Source: Actinernus sp. WN-2022 (Eukaryota; Cnidaria; Anthozoa; Actiniaria; Actinernidae). From it: DNA of 64,000 nt. Where the stretch lies: assembly GCA_030867875.1 (NCBI GenBank), contig JAOWCC010001589.1:81553537-81617536 (forward strand). The letters run 5' to 3'. The position numbers and the translations under genes were made by a program. Positions within the stretch are counted from its first letter, which is position 1; every line of letters starts with the position of its first letter. Below are positions 30,901 through 38,800 of this stretch, one piece after another. Below the pieces are notes generated by a model that had not been told where the DNA came from, ran no database searches, and saw nothing but the letters and a program-made list of their open reading frames with translations.

Positions 30901-33248
30901 ATCCCTTATTCACCCCTTTCACCTGGTAGTCATCTTAGATTCACAGCGAGGCAATCCTTTGTTTTTGCAATGTTAGCCCCTCACTGAGGGATAACGAGTT
31001 TAGCCTAGCAAATACAAAGGGTTGCCTCGCTTTGAATCCAAGATCGCCACCATGCAGGTGAAAATCCCATATTACCTTCAGTTGAGGGCGGTATAGTTAG
31101 TTCTACTGGAGCTCCATTCCAAAGTGGTGCCAAGAGGTAGTCGCGGTTCGCGTCGACAACTGGATATCGTTGGCCCTTGCCCTGCATGTTACCTATATAG
31201 TAATACGATATTATGTGATACGATATTTAAGAAATAGAAAACATTTCCCGTGTTTCTATAGAGTTATAGAGAACGAGAAATGGCAGTGGGAACACGAGCC
31301 CGAAGGGCGAGTGTTTCCACAGCTATTTCGAGTTCTTCCAAACTTCCACAAGTGTTTCTATAACTCTATAGAAACAAGGGGGAAATGTTTTCTATTTCCT
31401 TTATAAAATAAACGAATATAAGCACGGAAAGGCTCGCTTAATTTGATAACCAAAACGTAAATTCTCACAACTAGCTCAAGCGCGCGCTCAACTGTCTATG
31501 TTTCTATAGAGTTATAGAAACACGGCTTACAACCAATCAGAGCGCGCGTACTATCGAAACTATTTATAATTAAGAAATAGAAAACATTTCCCGTGTTTCT
31601 ATAGAGTTATAGAAACACGAGTGGGAGTTTGGGAGAACGAGAAATCGTAGTGGGAACACGAGCCCGAAGGGCGAGTGTTTCCACAGCTATTTCGAGTTCT
31701 TCCAAACTTCCACAAGTGTTTCTATAACTCTATAGAAACAATGGGAAAATGTTTTCTATTTCCTTTATAAAATTAACGAATATAAGCACGGAAACGCTCG
31801 CTTAATTTGATAACCAAAATGTAAATTCTCACAACTAGCTCAAGCGCGCGCTCAACTGTCTATGTTTCTATAGAGTTATAGAAACACGGCTTACAGCCAA
31901 TCAGAGCGCGCGTACTATCGAAACTATTTTATAATAACTTATGTGTTATTGTTCTGATATTGCGCCATGCAGTAATGATTGCAAATGATAAAGGCCGGGT
32001 TCCTATTTGACCTAGGATGAAGACCGTTGCATCAAAATACATTTTTATAGCTTTTGCGATGTTGAAGCAATATGTCGCAATCAAAACATCCTGGTACGTA
32101 ACCTTACTAGTTGGCGTTTGTTTAATCCACCGTACCGATATAGATGGCGGCTGCACATTTGACCACAATTCCTTGCGAACTTAACACGGTCAACATAATA
32201 CGTAGAAATCATCTATTCTCTTCAATAACGGTGGATTGGCAACAGCATTTGTACTGGCTTGATTGTAAGATTTAAAACCTCTCTACCGCGATTTTATAAC
32301 GGTTTAAAGTTTTTCGCGCGCAAAGGGTTGTGGGTAAAAGTGCAAGCCGCCATTTATTTCGGTACGGTGGATTGTTTGTTGGCTTACATGACGTACTGAA
32401 CCAAACATGTGTGAGATGCATGCGTGAAAAACACTGGCTAAGATTTAATTGTTTACAACTTTGTTTTTTTTACAGACACTCGCTAGAAAGCTGGACATAA
32501 AAAAAAATGATCTATTTAAATTTTCGCAATGCCCAAGCAAAACATTAAAGACAGTGTAAAACGGATTGGTAATTGCGCCACTACAAAACAAACAAAAGGA
32601 AAGAAAAAGCAATGCGTTTTTTTATGTCTTACCCTTAATAAACCAATCAGCCGGTGGATCACGAAGTCCATTACACAGAGAATAATCCAGCATGATCTTT
32701 GCCCGATAAATCCCATGCTCCATTGCGAGAAATAAAACCTCGTACGAACCATTCCCATAATCCATTACGGTCGGTGCAATGAAAGCTGGTCCACTTAAAT
32801 GAACTCGCCATGCATCTCCACCAATCATCTTCGGCTTTCCCTCGGCGGTTTGTGAATGGATGAGAAATCGACTGAACTCTCCAGCAGGATTGATGTCCCA
32901 AAGGAAAATATAACTAGTTTGTGCGTCAGTAGATTGTTCTTGCTGCCAACGAAGCGGGATTTCCCCCCAGTTTGTATTTCCATGGCATGACTTAATGATT
33001 GCCTTCCAGTCAGTTCGTGCCTTCTGCAAGCGACACCAATGGTGCTGAAAAGTTTTCTCCTTATGTGACAAGATCGGTCTTGGTGTGAAGAGATGTTCTA
33101 TTGTCGAGAAAGTAATTTCTTGTCTCCATGAGTACCAGGTGAAAAGTGTTATGAAAATAAGAGCAAACACCAATGATAGCTTGGATACTTTGCGTCCCAG
33201 ATTGTGTCCGTGACGGTGTCTTCTAGGAGAGTAAACGATTCCATGCAT
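21686..33248 (-). CDS. NXPE-like membrane-anchored protein with PC-esterase-type domain, five exons
   Basis: Coding segments in transcript order are 33248-32633, 31192-31076, 30332-30201, 28725-28226 and 21892-21686. All introns have GT/AG ends and the phases are 1, 1, 1 and 0, giving 1572 nt (523 residues plus stop). Residues about 24-43 ([18 protein letters not shown]) form a signal anchor, so a type II Golgi or surface protein is likely. An Ig/filamin-like region follows ([28 protein letters not shown]). Then come a Cys-containing linker ([20 protein letters not shown]) and an SGNH-like domain with CVYGDSLG at its start and NDVVHY near the end, matching the GDS and D-x-x-H elements of PC-esterase/NXPE proteins. 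NXPE proteins are glycan-related, but the substrate here is unknown. The last exon was found by matching the expected C-terminal motif across a 6.3-kb intron. The exact family name is less certain than the gene itself. Confidence 0.8.
21987..22125 (+). repeat. Penelope-like terminal fragment (decayed)
   Basis: Bounded by GGTATGCTAACC (21987-21998) and its inverse GGTTAGCATACC (22114-22125). The same 12-mer starts the better-preserved fragment at 24483. The core AACGTTTCAAGC...CCAGCCC resembles that copy but the hammerhead-like residues are degraded. Confidence 0.45.
22409..22753 (+). mobile_element. hAT-type MITE with homopolymer G/C interior
   Basis: TIRs CAGGGCCGTAGCTA (22409-22422) and TAGCTACGGCCCTG (22740-22753) are perfect complements and start CAGGG, usual for hAT. 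The 8-bp flanks AAACCGCC and AAACCTGC agree at six positions. The interior has a G run near the left end and a C run of over 20 near the right. Confidence 0.7.
22754..23785. other. Intronic, nothing recognised
   Basis: AT-rich sequence within the last intron of the NXPE-like gene, including a short TA microsatellite at about 23300-23335. No element boundaries or coding frames are convincing. Confidence 0.45.
23786..23862 (+). mobile_element. 3' tail of a LINE or SINE
   Basis: AAGCGCATTGAGA...AATGCGCCATAAA is followed by (ATT)n. This is the same tail style (small GCGC hairpin then ATT repeats) seen on other retroposons in this window. Confidence 0.45.
23991..24240 (+). mobile_element. tRNA-derived SINE
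   Basis: The head has an A box TAGCTCAGTGG (23998-24008) and a B box GGTTCAAACC (24041-24050) at tRNA-like spacing, so it is an RNA polymerase III promoter type. The body has GAAGGTGCTGCCTTTG and AAATGGTTAGACCTTC words and ends AAATAAATAAAG. A related body occurs at 53091-53345. Confidence 0.75.
24247..24440. repeat. (GATA)n microsatellite
   Basis: Tandem ATAG/GATA units with occasional GACAGG interruptions. It produces long Tyr/Leu/Ser-type frames that are artefacts. Confidence 0.95.
24483..24904 (-). mobile_element. Penelope-like element, C-terminal coding end plus terminal repeat
   Basis: Minus-strand reading at 24904-24765 gives [20 protein letters not shown] and [15 protein letters not shown], which resembles the end of the GIY-YIG region of Penelope-like proteins (a K-L-x-T-L-x-P-x-G-x-N pattern). 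Downstream on the same strand lies a terminal segment with a hammerhead-like core at 24516-24545 and a GGTATGCTAACC end. It sits between two GATA arrays inside the last intron of the NXPE-like gene. Confidence 0.55.
24516..24545 (-). ncRNA. Hammerhead-ribozyme-like core
   Basis: Minus strand: CTGACGA, a short stem (GGGC with GCTC around a TGGC loop), then GAAAC, then GTCAG. This is the CUGANGA / stem II / GAAA order of hammerhead ribozymes, which are reported from terminal repeats of Penelope-like elements. Stem III would be very short, so activity, if any, may need a dimer. Structure is by eye only. Confidence 0.45.
24905..25110. repeat. (GATA)n / GATC-rich microsatellite
   Basis: GATA units grade into GATCGATA and GAGA units. 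It directly abuts the coding end of the Penelope-like fragment. Confidence 0.95.
25220..25377 (+). mobile_element. Small MITE with GGCGGCCATGTT ends
   Basis: CACACGGCGGCCATGTT (25233-25249) and AACATGGCCGCCGTGTG (25348-25364) are perfect inverse complements, and weaker pairing extends about 12 bp outwards. Total about 158 bp. Confidence 0.65.
25440..26200 (-). pseudogene. LINE reverse transcriptase C-terminal pieces
   Basis: Minus-strand pieces read [20 protein letters not shown] (about 26165-26080) and [20 protein letters not shown] with [12 protein letters not shown] (about 25590-25500). These are consecutive blocks of the post-palm region of one non-LTR element. About 300 bp of other sequence and stops separate them. 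Confidence 0.6.
26275..27598 (-). pseudogene. CR1/L2-type LINE, 5' truncated
   Basis: Minus-strand coding starts at about 27598 with [20 protein letters not shown], continues with [20 protein letters not shown] and [10 protein letters not shown], and after a shift [20 protein letters not shown]. It then runs through the C-terminal region ([12 protein letters not shown] type) to about 26520. The 3' end is a GGCGCTATATAAAT hairpin tail followed by ATT repeats at about 26275-26310. Frame breaks make it inactive. It lies in the last intron of the NXPE-like gene, same strand as the gene. Confidence 0.82.
27690..27905 (-). pseudogene. LINE reverse transcriptase fragment, another family
   Basis: With frame changes the minus strand reads a [21 protein letters not shown] block and then FFADDSKSF, the GxxxGPLLF and catalytic F/YADD boxes. 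Short, surrounded by stops. Confidence 0.55.
27936..28110 (+). repeat. Dispersed element with CCAAT words, copy 1
   Basis: About 175 bp rich in ATTGGTT words. An inverted, clearly homologous copy lies at 33283-33460 (shared GGTTCAAGTAAAACCAATC, TTACTTGCTCCTGTG and GATTGGTTCATTG words). Copy 1 is just inside the last intron of the NXPE-like gene. Confidence 0.7.
28226..28725 (-). CDS. NXPE-like gene, exon 4 (GDS block)
   Basis: Acceptor CTCTTTACAG, donor TATCAG|GTGAGA. Encodes [19 protein letters not shown] and [15 protein letters not shown], the first and middle blocks of the SGNH-like fold. Enters in phase 1 and leaves in phase 0. Confidence 0.85.
28800..29315. other. Intronic, nothing recognised
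   Basis: AT-rich intron 3 sequence. The segment ATTACAGTGCAGTGAAGATAG-like recurs weakly nearby (GAAGATAGC at 28925 and 29003), but no element can be delimited. Confidence 0.4.
29324..29633 (+). mobile_element. hAT-like MITE with internal minisatellite
   Basis: TIRs GGGCTACCGAATGGT (29324-29338) and ACCATTCGGTAGCCC (29619-29633) are perfect complements. The 8-bp flanks TTCAAATA and TTCGAATG agree at six positions. Inside, a 31-bp unit containing CTCACGAAAGGTAAAGTGAA is repeated about four times at 29416-29545. Confidence 0.72.
29990..30020 (+). repeat. Solo copy of the GTGATxCTTAGCG motif
   Basis: CCACGACCGTGATCCTTAGCG resembles the left-end words at 6508, 8231 and 14790. Confidence 0.4.
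30201..30332 (-). CDS. NXPE-like gene, exon 3
   Basis: Acceptor TTTGTTTTACAG, donor CCAA|GTAAGT. Encodes [19 protein letters not shown] and [17 protein letters not shown], a Cys/Trp-rich block. Phase 1 on both sides. Confidence 0.82.
31076..31192 (-). CDS. NXPE-like gene, exon 2
   Basis: The acceptor CTATATAG joins in phase 1, giving the continuous reading [18 protein letters not shown]. The donor is ACTGAAG|GTAATA. A nearer AG (31182-31183) would put the exon out of frame, which supports the chosen boundary. Confidence 0.82.
31227..31935 (+). repeat. Tandem pair of a ~345-bp inverted-repeat element
   Basis: Two copies (about 31227-31568 and 31571-31935) lie head to tail. Each contains AAATAGAAAACATTTCCCGT, the near-palindrome TTTCTATAGAGTTATAGAAA, and an inverse partner about 100 bp later. 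Each then has a shared downstream block (CAAGCGCGCGCTCAACTGTC, CCAATCAGAGCGCGCGTACT). Copies differ by few bases, so the duplication is recent. It lies in intron 1 of the NXPE-like gene, 35 bp from exon 2. Confidence 0.85.
32106..32382 (+). mobile_element. MITE with ~70-bp inverted ends
   Basis: AATCCACCGTACCGATATAG at the left pairs with the complement of TTCGGTACGGTGGATT at the right. Pairing continues through GATGGCGGC / GCCGCCAT and CACAATTCCTTGCG-like words for about 70 bp with scattered mismatches. No coding capacity. Confidence 0.7.
32633..33248 (-). CDS. NXPE-like gene, coding exon 1
   Basis: Starts ATGCATGGAATC and carries the membrane anchor and most of the Ig/filamin-like region. 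The donor is AAGG|GTAAGA. Just upstream at 33267, TTTCAG|GTGAGC fits both an acceptor and a strong donor. So a 5' UTR intron, or a different upstream exon, is possible and the start codon is the least certain part of the model. Confidence 0.75.
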
Positions 33249-33282
33249 TTCATCATAAAATGCTCACCTGAAACAGAATTAC

Positions 33283-33460
33283 AAATAACTAGAGCGGTTT
33301 TCAATTGTGTGTCAGTAAAACCGAAGCCAATCACAGGAGCAAGTAGAAACGTCAATGAACCAATCACGAACTGAAATAATTCACGATTGGTTTTACTTGA
33401 ACCAATCACGAGGAAGAGTAAACGCAATCTTGGATAACTAGTAACCAATCAAATTCAAAA
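33283..33460 (-). repeat. Dispersed element with CCAAT words, copy 2
   Basis: Inverse homologue of 27936-28110. It ends about 15 bp upstream of the first mapped exon of the NXPE-like gene and carries five CCAATC-type words, so it could affect that promoter or a 5' UTR intron. Confidence 0.68.
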
Positions 33461-33599
33461 GCAATCTGATTCCTTGACCCTTTGTGTTTCGTTATTATTC
33501 CTAATTTCATAACAGGAAAGAAAAAGAAAAATGATGATTTCCTATGGCAAATAGAAAATGAAATTCGTCAGTCCCTGCCTAGTTATATTTCTCCTCCGT

Positions 33600-33735
33600 A
33601 ACACAACAACTGATCATAATTATAATATATATATAATCATAATCATGATTATCATAATCATTATCGTAATACTCATAATAATTATAATCATAAGGAAGGA
33701 TTACTGATAATAATAACTAATTATAATAAATGATC
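33600..33735. repeat. AT-rich imperfect microsatellite
   Basis: ATAATCATAATCATGATTATC-like units repeat irregularly; a low-complexity tract. Confidence 0.85.
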
Positions 33736-34084
33736 ATACTCCTGGACTCCCGTAACACTTCGCATGCTCAGAAGAGATACCAGTGCAGGGGGAAGGCTAT
33801 GCTAGCCATATAAACACTAACCTAATTGTGGTGTTGCAATATGCACTAGTTGATATTTGTCTCGGATGTTATATGTTCCGAGAAGCGAACACTTTCCGAA
33901 TGCGAAGCTCGAGGAAGCCTGTGACTTTCGAGGAACAGATAAATGTCCAAGGACGAAACATCAGTTCATATTTGAAAGCCACAAAATAGGTTTTTGCATG
34001 GTAATTATGATATTCAAATATTGTATTTTACGATTGTATTTTGCGCGCTTCGCGGCTACGCTGATTCTGATAACAGTCTGCCGA

Positions 34085-34135
34085 GGAAGAGCAGTTACGG
34101 GTCACGTGACCCGATTCAACCAATCACGCGAGAGA
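34085..34135 (-). promoter_or_regulatory. Palindromic E-box and CCAAT cluster upstream of the NXPE-like gene
   Basis: GGGTCACGTGACCC (34099-34112) is a perfect 14-bp palindrome with a CACGTG core, followed by ACCAATCACGCG. It lies about 850 bp upstream of the mapped start codon. A regulatory role is possible but not shown. Confidence 0.25.
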
Positions 34136-34139
34136 GAAA

Positions 34140-35350
34140 AGATTTGATGGATTGTAAACAAATTATGTCAGCTTCTTTTGCAAGCACTTTTATGAGTCAA
34201 GATACACAATATCCATTTTACATTGTTTAAAAGACCGGTGGCCGTGGGTTGTATACAAGGCAAGAGGAGGCTTGTGCTTTTCAACTGTCATTTATTAAGA
34301 TTGGCATATTAATTATTCTAGTAAACCATAATTTGTCAGTTATTATAAGTCGATTGGCTATTAGTGTAAGCCTTTTCTAGACATCAAAGTTAACTTCATG
34401 TTCGATACAAACGAACACTGTCTCATTCAGCTACCTCAATTAAGGTCCTCTGGTGGTACATCATTAATTGTCAGTAACGCTAGGACTAATGATTATAGTA
34501 TTTATCAGGTTAGAAAATCATTTGTGCGTAGGCAAAAACATTTGATCACATTTTATCTTGCGTTTGTTCAAATACGCCGGTATTTTTATCTTATATACGG
34601 CGACTCAATATCTAGTGGTTTTGTAGTTGTTTTAATACTGCATATTATGCAAGACTTTGATACTAACCTTTTGATGATCGAGATAATTAGCTTAGGACTT
34701 CAGTTTATCCATTTTCGATTGCATATTCCTTTTGAAAGACACTTTCGTTTTGTTTTGTTTTTCAGGCTAGGTCACTAGGACGGCTTCGACTGGAGCGGGT
34801 ACCAGTATTGGACTGGTACTTAACACAGCATTTGAACTTCTTCTGGTTTTCGTCTGCTGCAACTCCCTTAATCAACTCTTAGTTGATAGAACGTTTCAAT
34901 AACAAAAAAACGATTAGGTGAACGGAACCTGAAAGAACCACGGGCTAACTAAGGACAGGGCTAAACCATTATGATAAATCGAAACATAACTGATTTCGTT
35001 TGCTGTTGCTCCCGATTGGCATGGCTTACTTATATAGTACTGACCATAACATATGATCGCTTCGCGTCGGCAAATTCAGAACAAGAGTGCCAAACTACTT
35101 AGTTTTGATTGCAGGCCATTTTGCAGGAAACAGTCACGAGGTCGTGCTGATAAAGAATAAACTTTATTAGTGGTTTTCATCATCATTACCCTCGATCGCA
35201 AAATTGGTTTGCTTTGATAAAATAAAATAAAATATATTGGTCCTTGTAGAACTACCAAAAGACACTTATAACCCAAACTTTGGAACATTAGATTATTTCC
35301 TAATGGAGCTGTGGGCCAATGAATGTACGATAATTTTACCGGTACTTTGG
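34140..35350. other. Non-coding stretch
   Basis: One 126-codon frame at 34398-34778 is AT-rich with no recognisable domain, and I do not count it as a gene. GTACCAGT...ACTGGTAC at about 34799-34820 is a small hairpin. Confidence 0.4.
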
Positions 35351-35354
35351 ATGC

Positions 35355-35393
35355 GGCCGCCATCTTGGTGTCCCTCTCACCAACATGGCGGCC
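35355..35393 (+). mobile_element. Hairpin core with paired GCCGCCATCTTG sites, copy 1
   Basis: GGCCGCCATCTTGGTG (35355-35370) and CACCAACATGGCGGCC (35378-35393) are inverse with one mismatch. The same core is at 59021-59065. Outer boundaries were not found. Confidence 0.6.
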
Positions 35394-35479
35394 ATAAATC
35401 GAAAATACAAATAAAGCTTAATTTCCCATCAAAATCATTGGGGTTTACTTCAAAACTCTTTGAATGCGACTTTTGATGA

Positions 35480-35888
35480 TTTATCGAGTTAATTACGTGG
35501 ATTTAGTAACTTTAAGCTGTGGCCTTAAATGGAACGAAAACACCTTGACCATGGTCAAAAAGGCTTCGAAACGACTGTATATTCTCAGGCTTCTATCCCG
35601 AGCCGGTTTATCATCTGAAGACATAATACCTATATAGCTTTATCGCTCTTGCTCGATTCGTACTTGAGTACTGTTCCCAAGTTTGGCACCATGTTTCTTC
35701 CTGTCTACCTGTGCGATGCAATTGAGTCCATCCAGATGAGAACGATGCAGTTAATTTTCCCTGTAATGCACTATCACGAAGCCCTACTGTTTGCTGATCT
35801 CACCTGGTTGGACACACGGCGCTCTTTGATCTGTGATAAGACCATGCGGAAGTTATATACGTCCCTGGCTCCAGGCTCCTGCCTCAGA
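35480..35888 (+). pseudogene. LINE reverse transcriptase C-terminal fragment abutting the satellite
   Basis: The plus strand reads VKKASKRLYILRLLSRAGLS, then after shifts AIESIQMRTMQLIFPVMHYH, ADLTWLDTRRSLICDKTMRK and LYTSLAPGSCL. These are the C-terminal blocks of a non-LTR protein. The frame runs straight into the first satellite monomer at about 35889. Confidence 0.72.
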
Positions 35889-38800
35889 CTAGGGTACGGT
35901 CGCATGGCCTTACAGTGCACCTAACCCCTAGGGTACAGTCGCATGGCCCGCTTACAGTGCACCTAACCCCTAGGGTACAGTCGCATGGCCTTACAGTGCA
36001 CCTAACCCCTAGGGTACAGTCGCATGGCCTTACAGTGCACCTAACCCCTAGGGTACAGTCGCATGGCCTTACAGTGCACCTAACCCCTAGGGTACAGTCA
36101 CATGGCCCGCTTACAGTGCACCTAACCCCTAGGGTACAGTCGCATGGCCTTACAGTGCACCTAACCCCTAGGGTACAGTCGCATGGCCTTACAGTGCACC
36201 TAACCCCTAGGGTACAGTCACATGGCCCGCTTACAGTGCACCTAACCCCTAGGGTACAGTCGCATGGCCTTACAGTGCACCTAACCCCTAGGGTACAGTC
36301 ACATGGCCCGCTTACAGTGCACCTAACCCCTAGGGTACAGTCGCATGGCCTTACAGTGCACCTAACCCCTAGGGTACAGTCGCATGGCCCGCTTACAGTG
36401 CACCTAACCCCTAGGGTACAGTCGCATGGCCCGCTTACAGTGCACCTAACCCCTAGGGTACAGTCGCATGGCCTTACAGTGCACCTAACCCCTAGGGTAC
36501 AGTCGCATGGCCTTACAGTGCACCTAACCCCTAGGGTACAGTCGCATGGCCTTACAGTGCACCTAACCCCTAGGGTACAGTCGCATGGCCTTACAGTGCA
36601 CCTAACCCCTAGGGTACAGTCACATGGCCCGCTTACAGTGCACCTAACCCCTAGGGTACAGTCGCATGGCCTTACAGTGCACCTAACCCCTAGGGTACAG
36701 TCGCATGGCCTTACAGTGCACCTAACCCCTAGGGTACAGTCGCATGGCCTTACAGTGCACCTAACCCCTAGGGTACTGTCGCATGGCCCGCTTACAGTGC
36801 ACCTAACCCCTAGGGTACAGTCGCATGGCCCGCTTACAGTGCACCTAACCCCTAGGGTACAGTCGCATGGCCCGCTTACAGTGCACCTAACCCCTAGGGT
36901 ACAGTCGCATGGCCCGCTTACAGTGCACCTAACCCCTAGGGTACAGTCGCATGGCCCGCTTACAGTGCACCTAACCCCTAGGGTACAGTCGCATGGCCCG
37001 CTTACAGTGCACCTAACCCCTAGGGTACAGTCGCATGGCCCGCTTACAGTGCACCTAACCCCTAGGGTACAGTCGCATGGCCCGCTTACAGTGCACCTAA
37101 CCCCTAGGGTACAGTCGCATGGCCCGCTTACAGTGCACCTAACCCCTAGGGTACAGTCGCATGGCCCGCTTACAGTGCCCCTAACCCCTAGGGTACAGTC
37201 GCATGGCCCGCTTACAGTGCACCTAACCCCTAGGGTACAGTCGCATGGCCCGCTTACAGTGCACCTAACCCCTAGGGTACAGTCGCATGGCCCGCTTACA
37301 GTGCACCTAACCCCTAGGGTAGAGTCGCATGGCCCGCTTACAGTGCACCTAACCCCTAGGGTACAGTCGCATGGCCCGCTTACAGTGCACCTAACCCCTA
37401 GGGTACAGTCGCATGGCCCGCTTACAGTGCACCTAACCCCTAGGGTACAGTCGCATGGCCTTACAGTGCACTTAACCCCTAGGGTACAGTCGCATGGCCT
37501 TACAGTGCACTTAACCCCTAGGGTACAGTCGCATGGCCCGCTTACAGTGCACCTAACCCCTAGGGTACAGTCGCATGGCCTTACAGTGCACCTAACCCCT
37601 AGGGTACAGTCGCATGGCCCGCTTACAGTGCACCTAACCCCTAGGGTACAGTCGCATGGCCTTACAGTGCACCTAACCCCTAGGGTACAGTCGCATGGCC
37701 CGCTTACAGTGCACCTAACCCCTAGGGTACAGTCGCATGGCCCGCTTACAGTGCACCTAACCCCTAGGGTACAGTCGCATGACCCGCTTACAGTGCACCT
37801 AACCCCTAGGGTACAGTCGCATGGCCCGCTTACAGTGCACCTAACCCCTAGGGTACAGTCGCATGGCCCGCTTACAGTGCACCTAACCCCTAGGGTACAG
37901 TCGCATGGCCCGCTTACAGTGCACCTAACCCCTAGGGTACAGTCGCATGGCCCGCTTACAGTGCACCTAACCCCTAGGGTACAGTCGCATGGCCCGCTTA
38001 CAGCGCACCTAACCCCTAGGGTACAGTCGCATGGCCTTACAGTGCACCTAACCCCTAGGGTACAGTCGCATGGCCCGCTTACAGTGCACCTAACCCCTAG
38101 GGTACAGTCGCATGGCCCGCTTACAGTGCACCTAACCCCTAGGGTACAGTCGCATGGCCCGCTTACAGTGCACCTAACCCCTAGGGTACAGTCGCATGGC
38201 CCGCTTACAGTGCACCTAACCCCTAGGGTACAGTCGCATGGCCCGCTTACAGTGCACCTAACCCCTAGGGTACAGTCGCATGGCCCGCTTACAGTGCACC
38301 TAACCCCTAGGGTACAGTCGCATGGCCCGCTTACAGTGCACCTAACCCCTAGGGTACAGTCGCATGGCCCGCTTACAGTGCACCTAACCCCTAGGGTACA
38401 GTCGCATGGCCCGCTTACAGTGCACCTAACCCCTAGGGTACAGTCGCATGGCCCGCTTACAGTGCACCTAACCCCTAGGGTACAGTCGCATGGCCTTACA
38501 GTGCACTTAACCCCTAGGGTACAGTCGCATGGCCTTACAGTGCACTTAACCCCTAGGGTACAGTCGCATGGCCCGCTTACAGTGCACCTAACCCCTAGGG
38601 TACAGTCGCATGGCCTTACAGTGCACCTAACCCCTAGGGTACAGTCGCATGGCCTTACAGTGCACTTAACCCCTAGGGTACAGTCGCATGGCCTGCTTAC
38701 AGTGCACCTAACCCCTAGGGTACAGTCGCATGGCCTTACAGTGCACCTAACCCCTAGGGTACAGTCGCATGGCCTTACAGTGCACCTAACCCCTAGGGTA

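Noticed and set aside
34398..34778. 126-codon frame as a host gene
   Set aside because: AT-rich, no domain, no splice or neighbouring exon; similar frames are expected by chance in this composition.
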